A DNA stretch of 64,000 nt from Tulasnella sp. 424 (GCA_019633425.1 WSUB01000056.1:124001-188000), one strand, 5' to 3'; shown: positions 1 through 13,485, numbered from the stretch's first letter. Numbers and translations are program-made. Notes: generated from the letters alone by a model not told the origin.

Positions 1-3000
1 GTCTACTGGCTTCACCAATCAACGTTGCTTGCATTCGATTGCTCTGAAAGGAGGGAGTGATCACATGACGACTTTAACCTGAAGCTGGTATAGCAGCACG
101 GTTGGGTCTGTTAACGAGTCGTGTGAAGATACAGCCAGAATTTAGAAAGAATCACTTCAAATTAGTAGATATCCGATTAATTTATTTTGGCTGGATGTGA
201 AACTTTCGTGTCCGAATCCCGGGAACGACTTCCACACGATGCGGAGTTAAGCGTAAAGAACATCCAACGAGCGCCCATCGTATTTAATATTTGTCGGAGG
301 TACATAGGCTCGCTGCGGTTGTTCAGATTGTTTGTGGAGAAAGGGAAGTCACCGCTGAGACAAATGGGTTCCCCTATTTGCCGCGTTGGTGGTTGCTTTG
401 CGGCGTTCCTAAGTTGCCCACCGCATGATGCGGCGTTCACAGAATGTTAATGATTACGCAATCTTAAAAAACAAAAACAAAACAAAGGAACCTACTTAAG
501 CCCTCCGAATAGTTAAATCAAGCGCCACATGTTGTCATGTGTCGAAGGAAGGCCTCTCAGACACCGTGTCCCAAGCTGGGTCTGGCCCGGTTTCAGTAAC
601 ATCCGGAGAGACTTGTCGTGCCACTTATGGTTTGATGGAACGATGATCTCATGAATAGTTCGCACGCCTGTCGTCTGGGTATGGCTGGCGCCTCTTTACA
701 TGCTTCAATGAGACCATTTGGGTCAGTCAAACACCAGATCGGTCGGCATCCACATGGGGGCACAAACGAATGGCGTAAGAACTATGCAAACTCATCCGGC
801 GGGGCGCCGCTGTGCGATTACCGGTCGTGGCTTGGCGATTCTTTAGTGGATAACATGCAAGACCGACGGGGAATTCGGGTGAGGCTGCCGGAGGGGTCGG
901 TCTAAGCGTAAAAGTAACCGCGCGGCTCCAGCCAGAGTGTATCCGAGAGGTCAAGACACTTCGCGGGGGAAAAATCAACGAGGGACAAGGGGTACAGGTC
1001 AGGGAGAAGACGAGAGAGTCGGAGGTCAGCATGTCCCGGAGGCGACGTCGACGTCACTTCTTCCGAATACCCGGTCACGTGATGGAAAAAGTTCTTTACA
1101 CTCACTGCTTTGTTTTGTTCTATTCACTTGTTCTTGCAAAGGGCCTCATACCTTAGGTGCTGCAAGAAATGGTATTTCGCTCTCGAGGGAAAAAGCTACT
1201 CCTTCAGTATTGAAGTTTGGTCTCTCTGCGAGTCGCCCCATTTCCCACTGACAGACTCGTGATCGGTGAGGCAGAAGTTGAAGGCCCACGGCCAAGCACA
1301 CTAACAGCACCATTAAGCAGCAACTCGTAGGTTACATAAGTCGATCTTCTAAAGGGTGAGCAGTATAAAACTCGGTAATTTAAAAGAATTGCGTCAGCGA
1401 GCTTAATATAGCCAGGCATTTGTATACAGTCGCATGCCCTGGTAACTAAAAAAAGCAGAAATGATTGGCTATTTTAGGAGATAGCATGATATTTACGTCT
1501 CAGATACGTAAATAGTCTGACTGGTCAGGTAAATACGGGGCCCGGTGGGCGATGAAGTGTGGGTATAGGGGAGGCATACCAAAGCCGGGCGATCCGCGCC
1601 TCTGGATCGCTACAACGTCAATTAATAATAAAGAAGACAAGTCAGTACTATGCTGCAATGGTATAGCAAATTGAAAATCGATTGGGTTGTCGGAAAAGAC
1701 GAGTTCTGCGAGAGCCGGTAAAGAGCTATGTGGATAACGTCGACATTCGTGGAAGTGCCGGCAGTGCGAGACACATCATGAACGAAAGAACGAAAGAGAA
1801 GTATCGTAGGAGGTTATGCATCCCGGATTATCTAGGCAAATCGTTCCCTCTACAGCAAAGTGAAATGTGCATCTACACAACTATTTGCGCTTGTCATAAC
1901 GAAATACGGCATGGGGCGATAGACCTGTCAAATCCCAACCATTAGGACGTTCTAGACAGAAATTTCTCAGGTACGCTACACCTTAAGACTAAATGAGACC
2001 ATCCGAACAACCGTGGACTACATCATGGGCCGGGCCGGACTACTTAAAGGGTGCCGGAGTGGAGTTCTTGGCTACAGAGGGTTACAGGGTTATACGGCGT
2101 GAAAGCCGAGTGTGGGCGAGGTGTGCCGAATTCGGCACCTTGGCAAATTGGTCGTGACTCTGTGAAGAGGGTCGTCAGCGTGCAGGTCAGTGGAGAGCGC
2201 TTGTCTGGCGCTCGTCGAGCCGTAGGAGAGATTGACGATCAGCGGATCTCATTGCGCTGCACTGTCCTTGGGACCCAGACCCGACATCGCTGTTCTGGTT
2301 CGCACAGGAAATTTGTGCAAATGGATCGAGGTCGTTCTGCGATGAGCGATGAGCGTCAAGCTGCTAAGAGACAAGCCAAGGATGGAAAAAACGCAGGCAC
2401 TCTTTACCGCCCATTGGAGGTTCGTCATGCAGCTCGCGCTCAACCTGTCGGCCCATCCAAAAGCACCCTCTTTTAGGGGGGATCGAGTCGTCAGTGAGCA
2501 CGGGAGCTTACACGGCGCACCTCGTTGGGCCTTTTAGAGTGCCTGTTGTTTGTCACAACGTAGATCTCCCCGCCGTCGGGAGGCTGTGCTACTGTGAATG
2601 TTGGCGAGTGAGGGCATTTCGCCTGGGGCACGACGGTGAGGGCATTTCGCGGCTGGCCTGGATTGCGATAATCAGCGTTATTATGTCAGGTAGTGATTGC
2701 GTAATATACGGTGCACGGATCACAGGCCCTCGAGATCCTGAGGAGCCTTTCCAGCCCGCATCAATTTCAAACGCTGGCGTCAACCATGACAACCATAAGT
2801 CCAAGGTAGTTGCAAGGGGGCGAACTCATACAGGCTTTGGCCTCATCCCGCTTGAGCCATCGACTGCAGTCATGGGACCACGGTCAGCTGAGAGGATCCG
2901 CCGTTGTGAAACCGCGACGGAGCAAATCACCGACAACGTCATAGCACAATGGTTTTACCATAGAGGAAGGACAGTAGATGCCAGATGTAGAAGCGAACGG

Positions 3001-4123
3001 ATAGATATGGCCGGCTAGGAGCCCGTATTACGTTTTGTCAACGGGCCGTTCCAGGCCATAAATCATCTTTCACATATTTGCAGCTGGTGATTCGCCAGCT
3101 GGAACAGAACGTGGGTGATGGGAGGTGGCAGCTTTCCGTGTTCGATGTCCACGGGGTTAGCGAACGGCTGCAGGGTTCTCTGAAGTGCTTTGCCCTTCCA
3201 CAACTGCCCCGGTGTACTCATGTGAACGGACAACTATCTGACAAACCCCTTAAGGAATGAATACGATGAGAATCTTCAAGCAAACTTCATCTCGCCAAGA
3301 AACACGAGCCCCCATCGCTGGAAGCAATAGGTAGACGAGCGAATTTGCCTCTAGGGGCCTTTCAGTATGCGGCGACTGTGAACCAGAAGCAAGTATGTCA
3401 TCCCATACTTCGAAAACTCGATGCTGCGACCAACCGATCCGGGCAGCCGAATCGCAGCTCTTTCAACCGCCTTCGGGATGAGACTCCGACAAGCCTTCCG
3501 CTGCCCACCGTATAACAGAGGGCACGCAAACTTTACGAAATCCATGCCGGGGGGAAGAAAGCAACCGTAAACGGTAGGAAATATCACGTTTATGGTTAAT
3601 TCTGGCACGGAGAAATGTAAAGTCCAATACGGTTTCTGGGACTGCCACCGTGTAAGAGTATTGCCATCAACGGAACGCCGTTCTTCGTGCCCCAAGTCGA
3701 AACGGTTACTAGAATTAACTTCAGAAGACAGCGAGTCACTACTGTCGGAACGTTGTCGTTCATCTCCAGTTCCCTTTTGGGGACAGGGAGCTCATCGAGA
3801 GTGGGACCGGTCCCAGAGACAGACCTCATGCCGGCATTTGATTGGTGTTTCTCGAGTAGTGCTCAGCGAGAGCTTTCTCCAACAGATGACCCAACGTTCG
3901 TCGGGCCCCAGAGAACGCATTCTGAAAATTTTGCCGATTTTTCGGTGGTAGCTGCGTCCCAGCCGGTGAAGGCAATGAAGAAGGGCCTTCGACGTCGGCC
4001 TGAGTGGTACAAATAAGGTATTTGAGTGCAAAATAGACATTACGAGCGTCGCGTGCTGGCGCAAGTGCGATGAGATGTGATTGGCGGGCACGGGTCGACG
4101 CCATAGGTGACCGTCGGTGAGAA
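1..4123. other. no supported gene
   Basis: I see no gene I can support here. Open frames of up to 174 codons (2494-3018 plus) and 114 codons (3351-3695 minus) occur on both strands. They overlap each other, lack convincing splice sites or family motifs, and resemble no protein I recognise. A direct repeat of about 13 bp (gagggcatttcgc) occurs twice near 2608-2650. The stretch may hold relics of an old element, but nothing identifies one. Confidence 0.5.
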
Positions 4124-4133
4124 CGCACGTGCG
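4124..4133. promoter_or_regulatory. palindromic CACGTG box upstream of PHO81-like gene
   Basis: The ten bases CGCACGTGCG form a perfect palindrome whose CACGTG core lies about 200 bp before the start codon of the PHO81-like gene. In budding yeast the bHLH factor Pho4 binds CACGTG, and PHO81 is itself phosphate-regulated. A similar feedback here is inference from position and motif only; CACGTG is also bound by other bHLH factors such as Cbf1. Confidence 0.35.
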
Positions 4134-4327
4134 AAAACCGCGAATTGCAATTGGGACTTGGACTTTTCGGCGGAAGGCTTTATGGGATCAACGACGACAC
4201 TACAAGTTCGCCTTGCTTGGACAGCAAGTCACCCCAGCTCGTCCTTAGAACGCCTGCCATGAAGGTATGAAATCTCCTTCAGCTCCCCTTGTCCTCTCAG
4301 AACGTCCCCATCTGACCACCCGCTACT

Positions 4328-7300
4328 ATGGGCAAGTTCGGCAAAGAAATCCAAAGCAATCAGATCCCTGGGTGGTCCCATTACTATCTCGATTACAAGG
4401 GTCTAAAGAAGATAGTATCTTCCCTTGAAGCCTCATACTCCACCTCGCCGGACGCGCCAACTACGCCTCTTCGTCCATCCGATGTTCTGAATTCACCTTC
4501 CAACGTGTCGCTTCCGCCGACACAGGCACCTCTGTCAGCCAGCTCGGCAGGTCCGGAAGACGACAGAGGACCGGTGTTTCAAGCTCATAAAGCGTCCTTC
4601 TTCTTCAAGTTGGAGCGCGAATTGGAGAAGGCGAGTGCCTGTGAGGTCCCTGCCCTGACGAGCTAATAAAGTCTATCTACGTTCAGATCAACACCTTCTA
4701 TCTTCAAAAGGAAGCGGATCTCAAGACCCGATTGACCACTCTTCTCTCGAAACGTCAAGGAGCCGCTCGTCGGCTACAAGACTCTATGGGCGAAGAGGCC
4801 AACAACACGGGCGCGGAATGGCGAGCTGTTGAGGAAGGCTTTCGCCTGTTAGACAAGGATCTGGGAAAACTTCAGGTGAGGATTATTCATCAGGGTTCTT
4901 AACGTAATGACGTGCCGCTGACGCTGTGGGTCGTGCGTCTTGGCAGCAATTCATTGAAATCAACGCGACCGGATTCCGCAAGATCCTCAAGAAATGGGAC
5001 AAACGGTCCAAATCCAGGACGAAGGAGCTATATCTCGCCAGGCAGGTCGAAATCCAGCCCTGTTTTAATCGACAGGTAAGCGCCCCAAAACCGGGACGCG
5101 TCATATGGCTGCAGGGATCCTTGCTGATTTGACTTTCCCTTCCATTTTAGCTACTTTCCGAGCTTTCGGATACGGTTACCACGTGCTTGCTGGACCTTTC
5201 GAACCCCGCCGCCATGGCTGTGGACTTTCAACAACCCCAGATCACTTCATCGGACGATCGAACGGCGGGCATAATCCTTTCGCAAATCCTGGGCCAACAG
5301 CAGTCTCTCCCGCAAAGTTCTGCCTTCAGAGAGCTCGAGACCGGGATCACGAAGGCCGTCAGCACCAGCGACGAGTCAGGCGTCAGGCAAGCCCTCGTTC
5401 TGGCAGAGCAACTCCTGGTATCCTGCCAACCCGACGGAGCGACGCATGTCACGCGAATCCTCTGGAAGGCAGCAATCGAAGCCGAACCTCTCCTCGCCGA
5501 CATAATCATGGCTTCAAAAGGCTATGACATTCACTACGTAGACGATATAAACGGTCGGACGTGCATCCATGGAGCCGCAATCGCAGGAGAGCTTCGCTTG
5601 CTCAATCTCTGCGTCCAGAACGGACTGGTTGTCGATCAGCCCGACTTCTACGGTCGTTCGGCCCTACACTACTCTTCAATGAACGGTCACGAGGAAATCT
5701 GCCGGAGGCTCCTTCAGCTAGGTGCGGACCCCCGTATCTTGGACAAGGACAACTACAACCCCTTGATCTACGCAATTGTCAACCGCAAAGTAGCGTGCGT
5801 TCAAGTGCTTCTCAACGATCCTCGAGTTGGAGTGGAGGCGGTCCTAGGGAGCCCTGACCTAAATCCACTGTTACTTGCCTGCCAATTCGGCCCTGCACAG
5901 ATTCCTGCGCTTCTGCTCAAGCGAGGCGCGCAAACGGTGCCAAATTCCAATGGGCAATTTCCGCTCCACCTAGCAGCTCGAGAGGGCCATGCCGATATCT
6001 GTCGACTCCTCTTAGACCAATCGAAAGGAGCAGGGAAGGATCAACCCGACAAGTACAGCGAATGGACGCCACTCTTCCACGCTGCTCGGCAAGGGCACTT
6101 GTCAGCCGCCCAGGTCCTCTTGGAAGCGGGTTGCGATCCACATACGACGGACGACGTTGGCTTGACTGCGGCGTTTTACGCTGCTTGGTACGGATACATA
6201 CCTTGTATGGAGGCGCTGTTGCGGGCGATGACCACCCCCTCGTCGGCTGCGACTCCTGGACCAGCAAGGAGGTCAACATCGATCTCTCCCCACTCCGATG
6301 TTCTTCCTACACAATCCGAGGACGTAGACATGATTCCATCTCTCTCTCTCCCTCCTCCGATCATGCCGCTGCGGATATACGGTCACAACTATCTCGACAA
6401 AACCCATCTCGTCCAAATCGTGCTTGAAACATCCTGCACCACGTCACCCGCCATTTCTTCGTCTCATTCACGAGCTCTCCTCTCTCCCCGCGAGCTGTTT
6501 GGGGCCACAACCATTGGAGGGATGGAGCCATCCCTTAAGCTAGTCGTCACTCCCAAACCTGACGCTACAGCTGCCCCTCACACTCTGACCTTACCATTCG
6601 CCGGCGATCTGGAAACTCTGTCTTTCCAAGTCAGGAATTTGAAAGACTTGAGGCTGGAGTTCACCTTTTATCCCACGTTTGGCAGCAAACCTATCGGGAA
6701 AGCAGTGGCGCTTCCGGAATCATTGTACGATAAAGAGACAGCAGCAGAGAATGACGGGTGCAGGCGAATCACTTTGCCAATTTTGGATCATCGGCTACAT
6801 GTCATCGGCCAGGTGAGTAAAAAAATTTCTCCGTTCGCGAGTTTTTTTCCCCTAATAGGCCACTTTGCATAGATCGCTTTCGCGGCATTTGTTGTAGACC
6901 CCTTCAACGGCGCCAAATTGGAAGTGGGTGGTTCGGTCGAGACGTACTGGAAATCAACGGCAACCGGTCCAGCGGCGACACCCATAGCAAGGCTTCCATC
7001 TCGTCTTCTCTTTGGTCATGCGCCGTCACGCTCCGTTAGTGCAACAGCAGGTTCTGCGGCTACTGCGTCCCCGACAGTGCGAGCGAGCGCCTCTGCGTCC
7101 TCTTCGGCGCCATCAGGAGTCTCGAATGTGGTATTCTCGTCCTTGTCTGGAGAGTACATACACGTCGTGGTGCAGGTGACGCGGGACGGTGTTCCAGTAG
7201 TGTGTTCCTCGTACAAGCTTCCGGTAGAAGGCCTAGACTTGGGCGTGACCGACCTCACGGTTGAACAGTTCCTCGCCTTGGCCAAAGCCAAGCGGAGCGA

Positions 7301-8202
7301 ACTGCCTCTTGGAATGGCCGGGAAAGACCTATCAAGCTCTGAGTGGCAGAAGCTATTGCGGCAGACCACCACGACATTGGAGAACCTATTGAAAGTGAGT
7401 TCTGTGATCCTGTTGACGACGGCCTCCAGGAGTTCCCTAACGTGCATGACTCTTTCAGGTTTTGCCATCGAGGCATGGCCTTTGTCTGGAACTTGCGTTC
7501 CCTGCGAAAATCGTTCGGAGACACTACGCTATTGGGCGGGGACATCAGGTCAACGATTTTGTCGACGCCGTGCTTCAGGTTACTTTTGGAGGATCGACTT
7601 CAGCCACGGCTTCTCTCAAGCCCCAACTTTCCTCAGTCAGAAGAAAAATCGTGTTCGCTTCATTCGAGCCGAGTGTTTGTGTCGCTGTGAATTGGAAGCA
7701 ACCGAACTGTATGTCCTCAGCTTGCTTCTGTCGGTAATTTTGGGTCGTTTGCGCCTAAGCTAATGCCTCTTCATCCTGATAGATGCGGTTTTCTTTGCCT
7801 CGAATTGCGGCTTTGAATCATCGACGGGTCTGGATAATGCTGCGACCCCGGATCGGTCCGCGACAGATCCGCGTGGCAGGAGTTTAGACGCCGCCATCAC
7901 CTTTGCAAAGGCGAACAATCTCCTCGGAGTGATGGTAGCTGCATCACTACTCGTGAGTTGACCGCATAAATATCCTCCACCCAGTCTCTGACGTTCCAAA
8001 ACAGATCCGTGTTCCGTCTTTGGTGGCTGCCGTCAAGGACTCTGGTGTACTGGTGGCAGCGTTTGGATCAAAGGAGCAAACCTTCTCGTTGACCTCCCCG
8101 ACGCCGGCTATCGTTGATGGCGTAGCTTCCAGCACTATTGACGCCGTTCTCCAAGATGGCGTGCTCTCCTACCTCGATCACACAACCCGCACAGTTGCAT
8201 AA
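4328..8202 (+). CDS. PHO81: PHO81/NUC-2-like SPX-ankyrin-GDPD phosphate regulator
   Basis: The conceptual spliced product is 1,140 aa, from exons 4328-4630, 4687-4875, 4947-5075, 5151-6812, 6873-7394, 7459-7708, 7783-7952 and 8005-8202; all junctions keep frame. Residues 1 to about 225 form an SPX domain (start MGKFGKEIQ, then WSHYYLDYKGLKK), which in this family senses inositol pyrophosphates. About 330-565 are ankyrin repeats (for example GRSALHYSSMNGHEEICRRL). About 780-1140 are a glycerophosphodiester-phosphodiesterase-like domain. The catalytic HR/ExD signature is not visible: the usual E-x-D strand reads HVVVQVTRDGVPVV. This suggests a non-catalytic regulator like Pho81/NUC-2, which inhibits the Pho80-Pho85 cyclin-CDK when phosphate is low, rather than the enzyme Gde1. 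Intron 1 (4631-4686) uses a GC donor. Frame and domain order give high confidence. Confidence 0.93.
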
Positions 8203-10704
8203 TCAACAGTCATATCATACGAACTTTAGCATCGACATCTCTTTCAAACCCCGACTTTGTTGTATTAGTATAGATAGATGAAGACTCTTCGTGTTAGCCG
8301 GCCCATACCTGACATTTTACATCAAGCAAGCTGCAAAATTTTCAAATATAAACCATAATGGACTTGATAGTAGCATGAAATATATCGGATTCATTCAGAC
8401 TTCGTGCTCGAGCCGCAGAATACGGGATTGGATAGTCAAACAGCCCAAAGGCATGGTATATACTAAACGCTTTTGCTATCGACTTGCTGAGCTTTCGGAT
8501 ATTAAACAGACCCAGTAGTTGCCTCCGTTCTCCGCTACCTTGCCAGTGGTCCAAGTGCAGACTGGATGCATCATGTGATCTGGCTATTCTTTTGGACAAC
8601 CAACCCTCCCTCACGCAGAGGCAACGAGATGTGGTCTTATGGCCGCCGCCTCGTCCTCAGATAAGTCTGTTCGTGCATATAATCTAAACGAGAATCCACG
8701 ATCTTACTTTCTCTTTAACATCATGTTCTTAGCTTGGGTGAATTCGGCCGGCCTGTCGATCCACGACGTCTCTCCCACTCTCCCACTCCTCCCCTATCAT
8801 CGAGAATGGACTCTTCAGCCATCGCAGAATCATGCTATACATAGTTGAGTTTGCGAACCGTCCTTGACGACACGGACGGAGCAAGTAGCCATGCCGTAAG
8901 TTTGTTTGTGTCGCGTTTTCTCAGACATCACCTCCACAGGTTCAGCGACAGACGACAGTTCATCGAGAGGCCAAGTCGCGTCCGTCATACCTACGAGACT
9001 CGCACATTAGATTAATGGAAGATGGTTTTTTTCCTTTTGGATCGTTGGGGAACGTAAGTTGCTGTGGGGTGACAGTTCGGGCAGCCTTATCCCAAACTCG
9101 ACAGACCCATAGCTTGGTTCGAACTCGCCAATCCTTCCTGCTTGGATTAAGACAGGCGACCTCAAGCCCGACGCAAGATGTCCCGTCGTAACTCCACCAT
9201 CAAGTCCATGAAGCTACCTCAACGGATTGGTATTTGGAAGATTTCTGATGCGCCGCAATGCAGACGGAAGAACTCCTCCAATTCGTTACCTTCTAATCCA
9301 CTGGGCTTCGCTCGCCTTTTCCATGAAACAACCAAGGCTGAACACCCCGTCAAAGCACCGGAAGAGAGGTCGCCGAGCGGGGTTGACTCTCGCGTGGTGT
9401 GGCTTCACCTCTGTTTTTTTCAAATTCTGTCTGCCGCACTTTTGCATTTGCTTGCCGAGTCTTCCTTCCGGGGATAAGCTAACGGTGAATGCTCTACCTT
9501 CTCAGGGCTATCATGTCTACGAAGTTGGCCCCGTTTTGAAGGCTGAGCGTGTCAATGGAAGATATTTTCAGTCCTTCCGGGAGCTTGGTGAATATCTCCA
9601 CCAATGCTCGTTTCAATGGACGGTGTCACTGTTTCCACCCCAAATTTGTCTCCAGGTTCGCATCCCCGTCCCTCAAATGGGTGAACCTGAAACTCCATTT
9701 GAATAATATGGCTATTTTCAGACCTCATATCAATTCAATTGAAGCCCCCAAATGGATCTTGGATCTCCCGTTACGTTCACCCCGTACAACAGCCCTTCCC
9801 GGTCGCCTCCGCACGTAAAGTCAGTGTTTGAAGCTTGGACGCGCGCCTTTATCTCCAACTTACTCGGTTCAAGTGGGCGACATGGGCTGGTTAGATTGTC
9901 GCATTCACCTTTCCATGCTGCACGAATCGCTTGGCACCACACGCTAAAGCCCGCGCGAAAAGCTGGAGCTGATTTTCCGGGAGTGCGCTTCCGGATATTG
10001 CGCCAGGGAGCTTTCATATTTTGCGGAAAGCCGTGACACCCTCCAGGATGCTTTCCTTTTTTCAACCTCTTGCCCTGAAGCCTCGTTTCTGCTTTGCAAA
10101 TTTACGTCTCGCAGCCCAGCCACGGCCTTTTCACGGCAAGTTAAGAATTTTACCGTTCAATTTCAGCGCTAAGCGTTACGTTGGTGGGCTACACTCTATC
10201 TAGGCGCAAATTCCTAATTAAGCTTGGATCTCCCGAATTGGCCGGCTCTCGGGGTGGCTGGAGAGTTCGACCCCTCAGCGCCAGGCACGGATGGATGCAT
10301 CTTGCAGCCACTCTGGCAGGATTGGTTTTCTCAGAGGCTGGCGCGAATGTTTGTGGGCCCTCTTCACGAATCCCGGAGTCTCATGATTGTAAGGTTTCCG
10401 GGGACTTGACGAGTCGGGTCGCTCACAGCGCGAACCTATCGGGTTCAACCACACACCAAGCAACGTCATGGGCACACGATAAAGTACGACACCAGTTGGA
10501 GCTATGCCTGATAAGGCTTATCAAGGCTTGCCGTGCAGAGCGTGTTTATCGATCACAATTTTATGGCACTTCTGGCGGATTGGCCCATAGGGGGAAGTTT
10601 TGAGGGGAAGAGAGCTGGTCGACGTGGACGACGAGAGCGTTCATTAAGTCGACGTCCTGGGATATTGGAGCACATGCAACGTCTGAGGGGTGTCTTGTGC
10701 ATCC
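8203..10704. other. gap with unassigned open frames, possible decayed gene
   Basis: No gene can be supported, though the stretch is not featureless. A short coding-like piece may begin at 8891 (ATG, then gtaagt donor and a cag acceptor about 45 bp on). A 74-codon open frame runs 9948-10172 directly behind an in-frame TAA at 9945. Overlapping open frames of 94-159 codons lie at 9227-9706 and 9752-10036. No single model joins them and no family motif is visible. A relic gene or element is the simplest reading. Confidence 0.35.
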
Positions 10705-11275
10705 ATGTGCAACACCGGCTGGACGAGCCGGTGGCGTGCCTCAGGGATCCACACGGGTAAGTCTACCAGCTACTCGGCGATTTCGCCCCTTTCGCCGAGT
10801 CCCGCGTTAACCTTGATGATGATGAGAGGCCAGGAAGGCTCCAGAGGCCAGAAGAAGACGAATTCGACACAGTCGGATGCAATAAAAGCCTACAAAATGA
10901 TCAGTATTTCAAACCCCCGCCATCTTCGCGGTCGTTGGTCGCGACGTCTCTGTCCCCCAATCGGTCTATAAAGCTCGTCGTCGCTGTTGATACCCTTCCC
11001 GCAACTAGGAGCCGCGATCCCTTCCGTTCTCGTAAGTGCACGTCTGATAGCCTTGCACGAATTGATTATGCCACTCCCGGAACTAACCGATCCCCCCGAA
11101 TTCTAATCCGGCCTGCGCTCAGACGCACCTCCAGTGTCTCGTTCGAACTCTTCAACCACTGCGAACGACAGCGACAACAGCGAAAGAGAGCGACGAAAAG
11201 GCCAAGTCCGTGATCCACCATGTCCAGATCATCAGCAGCGACGGCTCAACGTTCAGGCTCTCCCCCAGTGCTAGT
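10705..11275 (+). CDS. possible small three-exon hypothetical protein
   Basis: A possible model starts at ATG 10705, uses a gtaagt donor at 10757 and a cag acceptor ending at 10833 with a gttaacc branch-like site. It then uses a gtaagt donor near 11035, an acceptor ctcag just before ACGCACCTC near 11122, and stops near 11275. The product is short, polar and Ser/Arg/Pro-rich (for example NSSTTANDSDNSERERR). Its last exon overlaps the start of the next gene in another frame. It could instead be 5' sequence of the gene starting at 11220, separated by a frame error or a missed intron. No family is recognised. Confidence 0.22.
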
Positions 11276-13485
11276 ATGGAACTCGAAAACAGAGTCTTTC
11301 ACACCCCGAGTGCCAGACCCTCATTCCTCAATCTCCTCGATCCATTGTATTGCCCCGTCCTCGCCTACTGCCAGCACAAGCCAATCTTCCTCAAATGCTG
11401 TTAACTCTAACGTTACCCCCCAGCATCCTTTTTCTCCTTCCTCTGCTTCTCCCTCTTCCCCCCTCGGTACCTCTCATCCCAACAAGTCGTCTACTGGCAC
11501 CATCGGCACCAAGAAGACTAGGCATATGCGTCACCACTCAAATCCCGAGTCTCTCGTAGACTTTGGCGAGTTCTTGAGGCAGATCGACCGGGAGAGGACT
11601 ATCAGCGCAGGGGCCAGTCAAACGGAGAATGTCATCGTCCTAGACGCGCCGACTTCATCCACCAAACCTCTTCCTCCACCACCATCCGCTCCGAGCTCGT
11701 CAAACCCCAGGTCTGTCGGCAAGAATCCTCTGAAATATGTACTCAAAGAGGTCCTTGGTGGAGGAGGCAATAACCAGAGCCTAACTGTGCCCAAGGATTC
11801 GGTAGTGGTAGGTGTTCATTCCCAAATTGACGGAAGCAAAAACCCCTGAACAGTTGTGGCTCACTCTCTCTGTGCTCTCTACGCAGCCATCCTACGGTCG
11901 AGGAGGCATCGCACGCACCAATACCAAGTCCTCCAAATCCAGCAAGGAATCTAGCCGAAACAAGAAGGACCCGTACTACGCTCACGTCCCATTTGGGTCT
12001 CCACCCAGCCCGACCCAAATGTACTTCCCTCCAAACTCCAACATGCCATTCCCTCGAGCGAAACAGATTGTCGATCCATGGGCCCCAGTCAGCCTGCAGG
12101 CGGATATTTCATACTACGTGAAGAAGCCGAGGGTCGATGCCGCCGAGCATGTTGGGAGAATGAGGGCGGCAGCTGCATCACCGGCCCCGACGACATCTTC
12201 TGTGTCGACGACTAGTAGCGATGGACCCCACGATACATTCGCAAAGGGGGGAGCGGAAGGGAGAGAAGCCCACTTGACGATCACGACCGCGGTCGACAAG
12301 AATATACCTCCGAAACGGCGCTCGAAATCGTTCAGCTCACCGATTTCCCCTGACGGCGGGTTGGCCGCCCCTTCGCCGAAGACGGGTCCATCCATCGGCG
12401 TCTTCCTCCATCCTGCTCAAGCGGCTTTTGAAGCCAGGCTCAAGCAACAGGCCGAGGAAGCCCAAGAAAAGTCGAAAGATGGTGTTCGAGTGATTGTTCA
12501 ACCCGTGGATGATCAGTCCGCTCGGGACGTGGACGTGATTTCGATGGCCGATACCGAACTGGACGACTTGATTTCGCTAAGCGGGTTCCCTCTACCTCCG
12601 TCTACGTCAGCGGCGGCCGCAAGAGACAGGCTCTTCAGCCTGCCAGTGCCTTCCACTGCAACCCCGACTGAACCAAAGGAGCGACAGCACTCTCTTTCTG
12701 GTGGGCTTCAACCGCCCCCACGCGCAATGGGACCTCGACCCCAGACAAGGAACAGACTCCCGACGATGCCAGCGCCATCTCAGGCATTCCGCCAGCCGCA
12801 GTTAACTCTTCCTTCGTCTGACATTTCCTTGTGGATTCCTCCCACTCCATCGAGGCCCCCGCCTCCTGTAAAGATCCCCTCGACTCCTGTATCACCAGCA
12901 CGAGCACAGGCCCCCGGACCTCCTCCTTCCATCCCCTTACCTCCGATTCCCACATCGTCGTCTCCCCCTCCGGTCTTTGGTTCAACGTCAGGCATGGCAC
13001 GAAGAGGTTCTCTTCCGGAACGTGCTGCGTCATCCCCTCCATCCTCTTTACCACAGAATTACGGGCAATCATTCCCAGATCATTTCGTTCATCGACCTCA
13101 CCGACTTCCGCAGGCGCCTCAGCAGCCGTGGCTTCCTCCTATTCATACCGACATTCGCCTCTCCCCTGACATGACGTCTGTGTTAACTCAGGGAGTCTCT
13201 CCAGTGTCGGAGCCTTCGTCCGCTCGTGACCAAGTGTACCTTCAACAACTTGCTCTCGAGCGAGAGCGACAGGAACTCGAAGAGAGAGTTCGAGGCCTTA
13301 TGTGGCTTGTAACGAGCCTCGAACAGGAGTCTCAAACAGATCACGATGAGGCAGAGAGAGTCGATCGCGCCCTCACTCCAAGAGACCTCGGTACTGGGTT
13401 GAGAACTCCCAGTCCAGCTGCTACAGATAGGAGGAGTTCGACGAGTACTGAGCGCGCGGTCACCTATTTGCCATACGCTCGGTGA
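11220..13485 (+). CDS. Pro/Ser-rich hypothetical protein with C-terminal coiled coil
   Basis: Two exons, 11220-11807 and 11887-13485, join in phase 0 across a 79-bp intron (gtaggt...acgcag) and encode 728 aa. The start has a good context (ccaccATGtc) with an in-frame TGA just upstream. The protein is dominated by Ser, Pro and Thr and looks largely disordered. Islands that look ordered are a segment after residue 100 (RHMRHHSNPESLVDFGEFL), a segment after the splice (DPYYAHVPFGSPPSP, then WAPVSLQADISYYVKKPRV) and a charged coiled coil near residues 645-690 (QLALERERQELEERVRGL). I do not recognise a family. Reading-frame length and the precise intron make a real gene very likely. Confidence 0.8.

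Noticed and set aside
1075..1082. Second CACGTG palindrome (TCACGTGA)
   Set aside because: It is more than 3 kb from the nearest supported gene, so no target can be assigned.
2494..3018. 174-codon open frame in the first 4 kb
   Set aside because: No family motif, no supporting splice sites and overlapping open frames on both strands; composition does not stand out.
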